NCBI GenBank assembly: GCA_040905145.1
Contig: JBBDSC010000112.1
Coordinates: 1-37,348, forward strand
Reading direction: 5' to 3'
Length of the DNA: 37,348 nt
Source: DATGMS01 sp040905145
GTDB lineage: Bacteria > Bacteroidota > Bacteroidia > Cytophagales > Cyclobacteriaceae
Made by a program: the position numbers and the translations under genes. This document shows, piece after piece, positions 25,995-37,100 of the stretch (positions within the stretch are counted from its first letter, which is position 1; each line of letters starts with the position of its first letter). Below the pieces are notes generated by a model. It had not been told where the DNA came from, made no database searches, and saw only the letters and a program-made list of their open reading frames with translations.

Positions 25995-28900
25995 TTAAAA
26001 TCCAATATTCACGCCCAAAGTATAAGTACGGGGTACTGGGTAAGAACCCCCGTCTATGCCCAATCCGGTAGAAGCCTGGCTTTGGCTCACTTGGGGATTC
26101 GCTCCCGGGTAGTCAGTAAAAACATGTGCATTTTGTACACTTCCATACACCCTGAGATTTCTAAAGAAACTTTTATCGTGAAGAGAAAACCTATACCCTA
26201 ATGTTATATTATTTATATACAGATGGCTTGCATCATAGAGCATTTGGCTACCCCACCAATCGCGCTCAAGGTAAGTTGTTCCTGCGGCCAAGCTACCATA
26301 CCTCCCGCTCCCCGGTTCTTCAGGTGACCTCCACCGGTCTTTTACATTCGAAAGGACATTAAATACCCCGTCTAAATTTGTCAAGGTTTGTTCGGAGCCA
26401 CGTAGCACATCATTTCCATAAGTACCTGACAAGGTAACTGAAAAGTCAAAATCCCTATATTGAATCCTATTGGTCATTCCAAAAATGAAGTCAGGATGTG
26501 GGTTACCTATAATAGTCGCATCATCTACTGTAATTACCTCATCACCGTTCACATCCCGGAACTTCGCAGTGCCGACTTGTGAAGTACTGTGTTTAGGTGA
26601 GTTATCAAATTCTTCCTGATTATTATACACCCCTTCGTGAATCATGCCGTAAAGCATGCCGATCGGCTGACCTTCTGTAGTAATGTGGGAACCTCCAATA
26701 AGTCCGCTGCCAGGACCAGTGATTAGTTCTGAAGTTCTGGTCCCCATGGACATTACCTGATTTCGATCAAAAGAAATATTGAAATCTGTCGTCCATGTAA
26801 AATCCTTTTTTTGAATATTGGAGGATCCAACAGAAAATTCATGTCCCCAAAATTGCAGTTCTCCTATGTTTGTTTGAATATTAGAAAAACCAGAGGCCTG
26901 AGGCACACGCACATTAAAAAGGAGATCACTGGTTGTTTTATGGTAATAGTTGTAAGTAAAATCAATGCGATCATTTAACAGGTTAAGATCTACCCCAATA
27001 TTAAATTGCTTGTTAGACTCCCAGCCTATTTCCTGGTCAGCCAGATTGTCCACTCTTCTTCCCGCAGCTATATCATTACCAAAAACATAATTTGCTGTGG
27101 AAATAGTAGGAATATGTGTATAATTTCCAATATTGAAATTTCCTGCGATCCCATAGCTTGTCCGTAGCTTCAGAAAGGTTACAGCTTCAATTTCCGGCAT
27201 GAAATCTTCTTCGGACAAAATCCATCCAACTGATACGGAAGGAAAGTTCCCCCAGCGATTTTCTGCACCGAAGCGGGATGATCCGTCCCGCCGTATTGAG
27301 GCAGAAAGTAGATATTTCCCTTGGTAATTGTAATTTAACCGTGCCAGATACGAAAGCAAACTCCATTCCTGAACATCACTGGATGCAGTAACAGTACCTG
27401 CTGCGCCGATCGTCTGAACCTTATCATCCGGATAATTACTGGCATTTATGGTACTGTAATCCTGTTGAAACTTCTGAGTTGTAAAACCGATTATCGCATC
27501 GAAACTATGGCCTTTCACGTCTACTTGATAATTCAAAATATTTTCGTTGACCCAAGAAAGGTAGGTCGATTGATTTAGCGAGGAAAAGGGTATGTCATAC
27601 AACCCAACACCTCGGGTGCCGGTGGTTGTGCCATTAAAAGTAAAATTACGTGAATCTCCTTTATCAATGTTGCCCGAGGTCTTTATAAATAGGCCATTTG
27701 CAATTTGATATTCAGCAAACATATTAGCCAAAATTCTAGTATCGCTGTTGTCAACAACTCTGTCTCTCAAAGTTCTTGCGTAATTAGGAGTGGGGAACAT
27801 TCCAGGCGAAGTAGCCGTCAGTGTCAGGCTTCCATCTGGATTTCTCAAGGGTGCCAAAGGAGAGGTTTGTAAAGTCTCATTGACAACACTGCCTACCCCA
27901 TCAACTCCAGTATTTGTATTTTGTGAATAAGTAGGAGCTACATTGAACCCGATATTTAACTTTTCATGCGGTCTAAAATCTGTATTTACCCTCAAGGAAA
28001 AGCGTTCATAACCGGATCCTAAAATCACCCCGTCCTGATTTAAATACCCGGCAGTGGCGGTGGTACTGAAGGTTTCGGTACCGGTGCTTATCGATAAACT
28101 ATGATCCTGCATCGGAGCCAATTGAGTGATTGCATCATACCAGTCTGTACCTTCCCCGTATTCATTGGGGTTTTCATAATCAGGATGTACAGTTTGGCCT
28201 CTGAATTCGGCAATTTCTTTTTTCCATGTGGCAAACTCGCGTGCATTCATCATATCCGGCCGACCACGTTGGGGTACCTGCTGTATACCAGAATAAGCAT
28301 TGTAATCAACACGTGTTTCTCCAGCCACAGCTTTTTTTGTTTCTATAAGTACTACACCGTTTGCTGCTCTTGAACCATACAAAGCAGTTGCAGAAGCATC
28401 TTTTAGCACACTTATGCTCTCGATCTCATTAGGATTAATATTGCTGATGCCTCCTACAATAGGATTCCCATCCACTACAAATAGCGGATCATTTCCTGCT
28501 GTAATTGAAGCCGCACCCCTTATCCTGATGTCCACGCCACCACCCGGAGTACCGGTTGTTTGTGCAATCTGCACTCCCGATACCTTACCCTGTAGTTTCT
28601 GGGCAAATTGCGCTACAGGCAAATCTGCAAAGTCATCTGCATTAACTCTCGAAACTGAACTGGAAAGATGTCGTGTGGATTGTGTTCCATACCCGACGAC
28701 GACCACTTCATCCAATCCCTGCATATCTTCCTCCATTACCACATCAATCACTGCTCTACCATTTACAGCAATTTCCTGAGTGGCATAACCAAGGGATGAA
28801 AACACTAAAATCCCGTTCTCATCGGATAGGTCAATAGTATAGTTTCCATCTAAATCAGCAACTGTACCTGTCGAAGTACCTTTTACCAAGATGCTGACCG

Positions 28901-29081
28901 CAGGGATACCCAGTCCATCAGATGAGGAAGTTACTTTACCTGATACATTAATGGCCATTTGGGCTTTTTGTGGATCAACCTCATGTGCCAGGCACAGGCC
29001 AACCAATAAAAGCTGGCCAAAAATACCCATACCAAAATATCTTATTGTTCTAATGAGTAGTTCGTAAACTGATTTTTTCAT
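25995..29081 (-). CDS. SusC-type TonB-dependent receptor (second pair)
   Basis: Intact receptor of about 1028 residues. The start MKKSVYELLIRTIRYFG at 29081 matches its paralogues. Leader 1-33; carboxypeptidase-like domain about 43-117; DEVVVVGYGTQ at 124-134; plug with VLKDASATALYGSRAANG; barrel ending TLGVNIGF. No STN domain. It shares leader, upstream 30 bases and domain 1 closely with the receptor at 21225 (recent duplication of the 5' part), but the plug and barrel differ, so the two should bind different ligands. It is the first gene of a SusC-SusD-SusC-SusD-isomerase operon. The 270-base gap upstream is AT-rich with no clear promoter found. Confidence 0.96.
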   Translation of the reverse strand: MKKSVYELLIRTIRYFGMGIFGQLLLVGLCLAHEVDPQKAQMAINVSGKVTSSSDGLGIPAVSILVKGTSTGTVADLDGNYTIDLSDENGILVFSSLGYATQEIAVNGRAVIDVVMEEDMQGLDEVVVVGYGTQSTRHLSSSVSRVNADDFADLPVAQFAQKLQGKVSGVQIAQTTGTPGGGVDIRIRGAASITAGNDPLFVVDGNPIVGGISNINPNEIESISVLKDASATALYGSRAANGVVLIETKKAVAGETRVDYNAYSGIQQVPQRGRPDMMNAREFATWKKEIAEFRGQTVHPDYENPNEYGEGTDWYDAITQLAPMQDHSLSISTGTETFSTTATAGYLNQDGVILGSGYERFSLRVNTDFRPHEKLNIGFNVAPTYSQNTNTGVDGVGSVVNETLQTSPLAPLRNPDGSLTLTATSPGMFPTPNYARTLRDRVVDNSDTRILANMFAEYQIANGLFIKTSGNIDKGDSRNFTFNGTTTGTRGVGLYDIPFSSLNQSTYLSWVNENILNYQVDVKGHSFDAIIGFTTQKFQQDYSTINASNYPDDKVQTIGAAGTVTASSDVQEWSLLSYLARLNYNYQGKYLLSASIRRDGSSRFGAENRWGNFPSVSVGWILSEEDFMPEIEAVTFLKLRTSYGIAGNFNIGNYTHIPTISTANYVFGNDIAAGRRVDNLADQEIGWESNKQFNIGVDLNLLNDRIDFTYNYYHKTTSDLLFNVRVPQASGFSNIQTNIGELQFWGHEFSVGSSNIQKKDFTWTTDFNISFDRNQVMSMGTRTSELITGPGSGLIGGSHITTEGQPIGMLYGMIHEGVYNNQEEFDNSPKHSTSQVGTAKFRDVNGDEVITVDDATIIGNPHPDFIFGMTNRIQYRDFDFSVTLSGTYGNDVLRGSEQTLTNLDGVFNVLSNVKDRWRSPEEPGSGRYGSLAAGTTYLERDWWGSQMLYDASHLYINNITLGYRFSLHDKSFFRNLRVYGSVQNAHVFTDYPGANPQVSQSQASTGLGIDGGSYPVPRTYTLGVNIGF

Positions 29082-29351
29082 ACTTTTTTGGTTGTGGATT
29101 AGACATAGATTTATGCATTCCAATCCCCTTGCGGGTTTTGTAGCAGTTTTTTATGGTAAACTCTTTAATTCTTTTCGATAAATCATATCTTTTTGCCTAT
29201 TCCTATAAAAAATGCATAATTATAAGCTTGAAATATTTGCTTTCTTTTAGAATTATCTCACTGCCAGCCCAGCCCAAAAATTTTTGTTCCCCTGTCCTGC
29301 AATACATCCTGGATAAGATCTGAAGCATTCGCCATGGTCAGTAGCTTTATT

Positions 29352-32255
29352 TTACTTGCTGTCCGTCTTCAGTGTCAGCAGGTATTCCGATAGGTTCGCT
29401 AATTCTTCTTCCCCTATGCCCAAAGCTGCTGGGTCCGGCATTATACTGGTCGAGAACTGTTTCCGGGAAGCAATATCCGTGGCTTTGATATTATATTCCT
29501 CCTCGTTCATCCCTTTAAGAACCACAGTTTCACCATCTGCCTGTAAAAATCCTGATGCTGTCGTGCCGTCTTTTTTGGTAATCATCCACAATTCATAACC
29601 GTATGCCATACCTGCACTGGGGTTTACAATGGCATCCAACAAACCCTGTTCACCAAATTTCTCCCCTATCACGGTCAGGTCCGGGCCAATGTCCCTTCCC
29701 TCATTCCCAATGAGATGACAGGTTGCGCATTTAGCCTGGAAAACAGCCTTTCCTTTTTCGGCATTTCCAGGTATTTCCGAAATTTTTGAAATGGAAAGGG
29801 TGGCAGTACCACCAGGCTTTGTGAAATAATCCCCGGCCAATACCCGGACCGACTGATCGGGGTTGTTAAAAATTACCTTGCTCACTTCGGCTAGCAGTTC
29901 TTTTGAAAGTTTATTTTCGGCGGCCATACCAATTAACATTTCACCCCCTGTTTTATCTTTGGCCATGGCAGTTGCTGCCTTTATCCTTTCTTCCATAGGA
30001 GTGGCATTATTCTCCAGCTTTGCTTTTAATTTCAACATCTCTTTCTGAAGTTCCGGACTAATGGGAGTTTCCTCTTCCGGGATTTGCATGGCAAAGTTGC
30101 TCCATTCGTTGTCCTTACGGTACCTCAACCACCACAAGGCTTGCTCGTTTACACCCAGTACATCGCTTGCCATAAGTTCTTGCATAGCCGTGACAGCTTC
30201 CTGATCTTTGATAAAACCCAAAGCTACCATGGATTTTTCACGTTGTTCCTCAGTGAGCTGGGTCGAAGCTGCGCGTTGTTTTAAGGCTGGAATGGCCGCC
30301 TTTGGATGTAGGCGCCAAACAATATCTTCGAAAACAGGGCTCCAATTGAGGGGATCCCCTCCAAACTTTGCCTGCAGGACCGGATAGATTTGTTCCTCTT
30401 TGCCTGCTAATGCTAATCCTAAGGCTTCCAGGTAAAAGCGGTCTTCGCCCTTGTATTGGGATGCCAGTTCCACCACAATATCCTGAATTTTTTCCAGTGG
30501 TAAATCCTGTAAGGCTATGGCAACCTCACGACGTACAGCCGGTGATGAATCTTTACTTAATTGCCGGGCGTATGGAATTATATCAGATTTCACCTGTCGC
30601 AAAGCCCGGAAGGCGGTCATTCGCAAGTTCGGATCCTTTGAATTCAGCATGGCCTCTACTTCTTTTACGCCAGCAGGACCCATATTGGCAAGAAGCCAAA
30701 TGGCACGTGCCTGGTGGTATGGATTTTCAGCATCTAAAATATCCTTTACCTCTTCTATTGCTTTTTCCCCTTGCTCTGCCAATAAAACAAAACCAGCATT
30801 CCGGACATTGACTGCCGGGCTTAACAAGGCAGCAATCTGTCCTTGGATGTGTGTTAAATCTATTTTGGGGGTTGCCAGTTCTTTACCTTTCGGAGTTATC
30901 CGGTATATTCGTCCGTTGCCGATACTATCGATCATCCGGTGGCCCCCTACCATCCCGTCATACCAGTCGGCAATATAAATGGCACCGTCAGTTCCCACAA
31001 CCACATCGCTTGGCCGAAACCATTTTGCCTTATCGTTATCGGTGGCCCGGCTTTCCGCGGTTTCTACCTCTTCCTCTTTTAAAGAAGTGACTAAATTATG
31101 CCGGTTTAAAGTATATCCTGCTCCATTCGGTTCCGGTTTGTAGGCCAATATCACATTCCGGCCCGCTTCGCCGGCCAATAATACGCCCCTGTATTTATCA
31201 CCCAGTAAATCACTTTCATAAAAGGCCACTCCAGTGGGAGAGCCTGCACCGGTACTGTCCCCAAGAGGAATTACCCCCGGGTCTTCCTGGTGCCAATGGG
31301 CGGTAACCGTTCCTTGCCCTGGGCGTCTGTCCGCCCTCCACGTTCTCGACCCATCAGCGCTAAAATACCCCATGTTTCCGCCTTCCATCAGCCATGATAC
31401 CCGTACGCCTCTGTTCCCATCATCATCATTGTCGTTTTGCCACATGTTGCCGTACGAATCCAGCGTAAGTTCATAAGAATTCCGGAAGTTATGGCCCAAA
31501 ACCGTTAATCCTGTTCCATCGGGGTTTATTCGCAGGGCAATGCCTCCAACCCACATTTTACCATCATCGCTTATTAACCCGGGTTCGTTGTCTTTCATGT
31601 GAGGGGAACCCCCATTGTACAAACTGCCCGACCGTAAGGTCCATCCGCTCTTGTCGGTCACGATATGTGGTCCCGCATTACCTGCGTTGAAATAATATTT
31701 CCCATCAGGACCCGCAAACATCGCGTGCAGGCCATGGTCATGGTCCAGACCACCAAATCCGGTCAAAAAGATTTCCTTTTTGTCCGGTAGGTCATCCCCA
31801 TCTTCGTCGGTATATACAATAATGGAAGGTGCACTGGAAACAATTACTTTATTGCCGATCACTGAAATCCCAAGAGGGGCCACCAAATCCTCGTCCTGCA
31901 CAAATACCTTGGAGGTTTCTGCCACCCCGTCCCCATCTTTATCTTCCAGAATGACCACTCGGTCTCCCTTCTCATGTTCCTTGAACTTTTCCGGATCATT
32001 TCTAAATAACCGATAATTAACCGCTTCTGTGATCCATATACGGCCTTTTGCATCTACATCCATGTTCGTTGGATTATAGAACTGGGGTGATTCAGCCCAT
32101 AAAGTTGCCTCTAAATCTTCCGGTAAATAAAGCTGGGTAGCTTCAGAGAAATACTTTTTCTCCACGGTAAAGCCATTGTCCTGTAAAGTTGCAACGGCTG
32201 TAATCCCTATCAGCAAAACCCCAGCAGATATCCATTTTAATTTCATAGTTTTCAT
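29352..32255 (-). CDS. Secreted propeller-HEAT-cytochrome c protein (PVC-type haem-binding), second copy
   Basis: A 967-residue exported protein with the same order as the one at 13530-17018: signal peptide (about 1-25, start MKTMKLKW; M4 at 32246 also possible), beta-propeller (about 35-420) with EDKDGDGVAE and TDEDGDDLPD loops and GTDGAIYIADWYDG, HEAT-like repeats (about 440-790), and a C-terminal cytochrome c with C843-A-T-C-H847 and likely ligand Met939 (SIMPDP). It lacks the beta-rich tail of the other copy. It lies 55 bases behind the SusD at 32311-34137, so it is made with that uptake pair. Probable role: periplasmic oxidation of the imported sugar with electrons passed to the respiratory chain; this is inferred from domains only. 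Confidence 0.92.
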   Translation of the reverse strand: MKTMKLKWISAGVLLIGITAVATLQDNGFTVEKKYFSEATQLYLPEDLEATLWAESPQFYNPTNMDVDAKGRIWITEAVNYRLFRNDPEKFKEHEKGDRVVILEDKDGDGVAETSKVFVQDEDLVAPLGISVIGNKVIVSSAPSIIVYTDEDGDDLPDKKEIFLTGFGGLDHDHGLHAMFAGPDGKYYFNAGNAGPHIVTDKSGWTLRSGSLYNGGSPHMKDNEPGLISDDGKMWVGGIALRINPDGTGLTVLGHNFRNSYELTLDSYGNMWQNDNDDDGNRGVRVSWLMEGGNMGYFSADGSRTWRADRRPGQGTVTAHWHQEDPGVIPLGDSTGAGSPTGVAFYESDLLGDKYRGVLLAGEAGRNVILAYKPEPNGAGYTLNRHNLVTSLKEEEVETAESRATDNDKAKWFRPSDVVVGTDGAIYIADWYDGMVGGHRMIDSIGNGRIYRITPKGKELATPKIDLTHIQGQIAALLSPAVNVRNAGFVLLAEQGEKAIEEVKDILDAENPYHQARAIWLLANMGPAGVKEVEAMLNSKDPNLRMTAFRALRQVKSDIIPYARQLSKDSSPAVRREVAIALQDLPLEKIQDIVVELASQYKGEDRFYLEALGLALAGKEEQIYPVLQAKFGGDPLNWSPVFEDIVWRLHPKAAIPALKQRAASTQLTEEQREKSMVALGFIKDQEAVTAMQELMASDVLGVNEQALWWLRYRKDNEWSNFAMQIPEEETPISPELQKEMLKLKAKLENNATPMEERIKAATAMAKDKTGGEMLIGMAAENKLSKELLAEVSKVIFNNPDQSVRVLAGDYFTKPGGTATLSISKISEIPGNAEKGKAVFQAKCATCHLIGNEGRDIGPDLTVIGEKFGEQGLLDAIVNPSAGMAYGYELWMITKKDGTTASGFLQADGETVVLKGMNEEEYNIKATDIASRKQFSTSIMPDPAALGIGEEELANLSEYLLTLKTDSK

Positions 32256-32310
32256 TTTAGTGGTTTTGAAATTGAATCTAAACCGCACCAATTTGCGTTG
32301 TTCCTGTCAT

Positions 32311-34137
32311 TTAATAGCCAGGATTCTGTACCAACTGTGGTGCTTTATTCATCTCATCACTTGGAATGGGTATCCAGTACATCTTTTCTTCCACGTTACG
32401 GTCCTGAACAGTTAACCGCCTCCAGGTGGTGTTTACAGTTCCTTCATCCAGGTTCGTGGTTTCGATAATCTCGATGCCCTTGGCATCTACCAGGGTTTCT
32501 TCAAGAATTTTCCACCTCCTGATATCAAACCATCTGATGTTTTCAAAAGTAAATTCAATTTCCCTTTCATACCGGAGTGCCTGTTCAATATCCCCCGTGA
32601 AATCTGGCATACCGGCCCGGTTTCTGATCATGTTGATGTATGTGGCAGCCTCTTGGGTTTCTCCTAATGCTAAACTGGCTTCGGCATAGTTCATGATTAT
32701 TTCCGCATATCTGAGCCAGATCCAGGCATTTTCATTGTACTGGTCCTTTCCGATTACTTCATGATCCATCATCTTCTTAGTTACATATCCGGTATATCCG
32801 CCGTTCCAGGATTGGACAGGACCCTGGCGGGTGTCAATACCCACCAGGTCACTCGTTACATTTCCATCCTTTATCGTGATCCGAGTACGCCTGTCATAAA
32901 TTCCCAAAGGATCCCTATCTACAAGATCGGGAAAACGGGGTTGCCAAACGGCACTGTCATATAAAATGGATCCATAAAAGCGGGGTTCGCGGTAGTAATA
33001 AATATTTTCATTTTGGTATTTGCCGGAAATATTTTGGTAATACCCATTTTCATCCACGGTAAAATGATCTGAAAAGCTGGATCCATCCTCCATTTGATAA
33101 GTATCCACCAAGCCTTGGGTAGGGTTATTGCTGCCATAATTTCCTAATCCATTGGGACCCTGCCATAGGTTAGTGCGGTGTCTTTCTCCAACATCAGCTA
33201 CAAACATTTTACCCCAAATAACCTCACTGTTGGACAGGTCTTTTTGTCTGAAGAAATCATAATAATTATAAGCCACCGCTTCCTTATCAGGGGCGCCGAA
33301 ATCTGCAAGAGTATAGGTGCCCATATCCATCACCGCCTTCGCTGCGTTTTTTGCTGCAGTCCAAAGGGCAGTCCTGTCCGGATTTTCGTAGCCCACATAT
33401 TCATTTTCAGCAGTACCATCAGCAGTAAGATCACTGGCCGCAAACAACAGGATCCGTGATTTGAGGGCCAATGCTGCCCCTTTGGTTGCTCTACCCATTT
33501 CCATTTCATCCTTGGGCAAAAGAAGGGCAGCCGCTGCGTCACAATCCTGCACAATAAAATCAACGGTTTCCTCAAATGATCCTCTTGGAATAGACAAATA
33601 ATCATCATCAATACCGAAAGGCTCGGTTAAAATGGGAAGACCGCCAAAAGTTCGGGCCATCTGTGTATAACTGAAGGCTCTTAGGAACAAAGCCTCCCCT
33701 TTCATAATATCAGCTCGCTGCTGAACAGCTTCTCTTTCCGATCCTTCAGAATTTTCTACCACTTCATCAATATTGGCAAGAAAGGTGTTGATTATTTGAA
33801 TATTATCGAAAAGCTGCCAGTTTAAAAACCTAAACCTGCTATGGTCAAAAGGACCCATGTTGGAGGGAGTAATATTCCCCTGCACATATACATCCGTTCC
33901 ATAAATATGGATAAAGAAAGTGTGGTCAGAAACCCCTGCAAGATTTAAATTGGTATTAAACCCACTGGACATATTTCTATAGGCGGTATTAAGATAGCTG
34001 TCGGCAAGATTGATATCAGACCAAACAAGTTCCTCTGAATATCTATCTAACGGATCTTTATCCAAAATTTCTTCTTCACAGGAGGAAAGCAAAAGCAGAA
34101 GAAAGGATAAAACTTTAATATTTATATATTTTTTCAT
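32311..34137 (-). CDS. SusD/RagB family lipoprotein (first pair)
   Basis: Intact 608-residue glycan-binding lipoprotein, longer than the other three in the window. Signal MKKYINIKVLSFLLLLLSSC with Cys20 as the lipid anchor, followed by the acidic EEE common in surface lipoproteins. Landmarks: DKDPLDRYSEELVWSD near the start, GEALFLRAFSYTQMARTFGG, GRATKGAALALKSRILLFA, LRYAEIIMNYAEASLALGE, RYEREIEFTFENIRWFDIRRW and the ending QNPGY. It starts 21 bases after its SusC and precedes the propeller/cytochrome gene. The extra length falls in the middle, between the helical repeats and the C-terminal helices, where SusD proteins vary with ligand. Confidence 0.96.
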   Translation of the reverse strand: MKKYINIKVLSFLLLLLSSCEEEILDKDPLDRYSEELVWSDINLADSYLNTAYRNMSSGFNTNLNLAGVSDHTFFIHIYGTDVYVQGNITPSNMGPFDHSRFRFLNWQLFDNIQIINTFLANIDEVVENSEGSEREAVQQRADIMKGEALFLRAFSYTQMARTFGGLPILTEPFGIDDDYLSIPRGSFEETVDFIVQDCDAAAALLLPKDEMEMGRATKGAALALKSRILLFAASDLTADGTAENEYVGYENPDRTALWTAAKNAAKAVMDMGTYTLADFGAPDKEAVAYNYYDFFRQKDLSNSEVIWGKMFVADVGERHRTNLWQGPNGLGNYGSNNPTQGLVDTYQMEDGSSFSDHFTVDENGYYQNISGKYQNENIYYYREPRFYGSILYDSAVWQPRFPDLVDRDPLGIYDRRTRITIKDGNVTSDLVGIDTRQGPVQSWNGGYTGYVTKKMMDHEVIGKDQYNENAWIWLRYAEIIMNYAEASLALGETQEAATYINMIRNRAGMPDFTGDIEQALRYEREIEFTFENIRWFDIRRWKILEETLVDAKGIEIIETTNLDEGTVNTTWRRLTVQDRNVEEKMYWIPIPSDEMNKAPQLVQNPGY

Positions 34138-34158
34138 GACTATTCTTTTTATATCAAA

Positions 34159-37100
34159 TTAGAAGGAAATGTTTGCGCCAGCAGAAAAAACTTTCATGAT
34201 CGGGTAGCTGTTCATACTCCCCAGTTCCGGATCCATAATATCTGTTCCGGAATGGATCAGTAATAAGTTCTGACCAGACACATACACCCTTGCATTAGTG
34301 ACCTTAATTACCTCAAGGAGGCTTGAAGGAATGGTATAAGAAAGTTGCAGGTTCTTTAAACGGGCATAGGAGGTATTGTGATAGGAGTAGTCTGTCCTAT
34401 AATTTAACCTCCAATATTCCTCTTCCCTTTCAAATGCTCTCGGCTTATCTGCATCAATATTATCAGGAGTCCATCTCCCCTCGGCATCATATTGGTAATA
34501 ATTGCCTGCACTGCCCTGCAATTCCGTGTACATTAACCTCATGGCTCTTCCTGCGCCTTGAACCAGTCCTCTCAATTCCCAGTTTTGATACTTAAGATTA
34601 AAAGAAACACCATAAGTAATTTCAGGGTTGGTAGTCCTGCTAAACAAAGTTCTGTCGTCATTGTTTATTTCTCCATTGTCATCATAATCTTCTATAATAA
34701 TATCCCCAGGGCGTGCTCCGGGAACGTGCGGTAATGAATTCACATGCTCTTCATCCCTGAAGATCCCTATCGAACGGTAAAGCAATGCAGAACCTTGAGG
34801 ATAGCCGGTCTGGACTTGCCATGGTACATTCCGCTCAGGTTCGTCAAATTCAACTACACTGTTACGTACAAAGGCAAAGTTTCCATTGATTCCGTAAGAG
34901 AAATTAGGGCGTTGGTCATTGTATCCCAAAATGACTTCGAAACCTTTGTTATCAACAATGCCAAAATTTTCGTCGGGTAAGGAAATGCCTGTAAAGTTTG
35001 GCACCGAGGCACTCCTCTGAACAAGAATGTTGTTACGCCTTTCATAAAAAAACTCGGCATCTAAACTCATTTTTCCGTTAAAAAAGTTTGATTCAAAACC
35101 GGTGTTATAAACATTGGCCACCTCCCAGGTTATAAATGGATTTGGAGTACCGGTCAAGTTAAGACCAGTAGAATAATTTCTCCCTGTTCCAAATACTGAA
35201 CCTTCACCAAATTCATAACTTGTTAGGTATTGGAAGGGGTCCACCAGATCGTTGCCCATTTGACCCCAAGAGGCTTTGACTTTTAGAAAATCGATGAAGC
35301 CCACATTTTCTTTCCAAAAATCTTCATTGGAGATATTCCAACCTGCCAGCACCCCTGGGAAATTGCCCCAACGCCCACTTTCTTCCGAAAACCTTAAGGA
35401 GCCATCCCTGCGGAAACTGAATTGGAATAAATAGGTTTCCTTGAAATTGTAGCTCAACCTTCCAAAATAATTTATACGGGAATCTATATCAACCCATCCG
35501 TCATTATCTTTTTCAGCATCACCTCCGGCAAATAAATATGGCAACTCGTCGGAAACAAAATACCTGCGGAACGCTTCTATTCCCTGCCCAATATATTCAG
35601 AGCTTTCGTAGGCGACAAAGGTGCTGATATTATGAACATCATTAATGGTTTTATCATAATTCACCCTAAAATTAAAAGTGTTCGTTTTAGTATTGTCATA
35701 AAAATCGGTTAACCTTGGTTCTGGTGCCTGACCGCTCAGGCTTCCACTAAGAAAAGCTGACCCATCCTCACTTCCGGTATTTCCAGCAGCTAAATAGGCT
35801 CCCTCGTCCAACTGATAAAGCATAAATGGTCTTTCGAACAGCTTTCTTTGTCTAAAGTAGATGTCATAGGCATAATAACTGGATAAAGTCAAACCATCCA
35901 CTCCAGGAACTTTAAAATTCGCGGAAAGCGTGTTATTGCTCCGGTAACGTTTGTCATCATCATAGCCCGGTTCAAATGAAGATATCACAAGAGGTTGGTC
36001 ACCACGTTCGACATCAGGTCCTGGTAGGCCATTGGGGAAAACTGCAGTTTCGGTAGGATAACTCCTGATCAAATGGGCAAATACAGTCCCTGCACCTCTT
36101 GTGGGGAACATCCTGTTTTCCTGAGAAGCATTAATATCAATGCCGACATCTAAAAATTCATTGACTTTAACATCTACATTGGCCGTTAAATTATACCTGT
36201 TAAATGAATTGGCAGAATTGGTATAAATTCCGCCATCATATTGTGTACCGAAAGCCCCATAATAATTTACTGATTCACTTCCACCGCTAACTGAAAAATT
36301 ATGGTTACGGTTTCTGCTGTAGTCTGCCAGACCTGCATCAAACCAATCGGTATTTGGATGTGTCCAGGGAAAATTTCCGGATCTGTATTTTTCAATATCC
36401 TCTAAGGAAAAGGTCATGTTAGCTTCGTCCACTCCCCTGTAAGACTGCATTTCACGCACCATCTGTGCATAAGTAGGAGCATCAGTCATTTCCGGAACCA
36501 TGGTGGGTGTAAGAAAACCTTCGTAAAATTCATACCTGAATGTTGCCGGAGTATTCTTTAAACCACCTTTGGTGGTGACAAGTATCACACCATTGGCAGC
36601 CCTGGAACCATAGATGGCTGCAGATGCATCTTTAAGAACAGTAATACTTTCAATATTGTTAGCCGGAACGGAATTCAAGTCCCGTCCCGGAATCCCATCA
36701 ATGACGATTAAGGGAGCATTATTCCCCAGAGTTGAACTTCCCCGGATCAGGATATTGGCTTGGTCATTACCGGGTTCACCACTGGATTGTTGAACAATGG
36801 CTCCTGGAAGACGGCCTGCTAAAGCATTGGAAATAGTGGATACCGGGGCTGCAGTCAGTTCTTCAGTGCCTATGGTTGTCACAGACCCTATCACATTGAC
36901 TTTTTTCTGCGTACCATAGCCAACCACCACTACCTCATCCAATCCCTGCACATCTTCTTCCAGTATAACATCAATCACTGCCCTGCCATTTACCGGGATT
37001 TCCTGTGTGAGGTAACCAATGGATGAAAACACCAGAATATCATCTTCATTAGGCACGTTAATGGTATAGTTTCCATCTAAATCGGTGACTGTGCCGGTGA

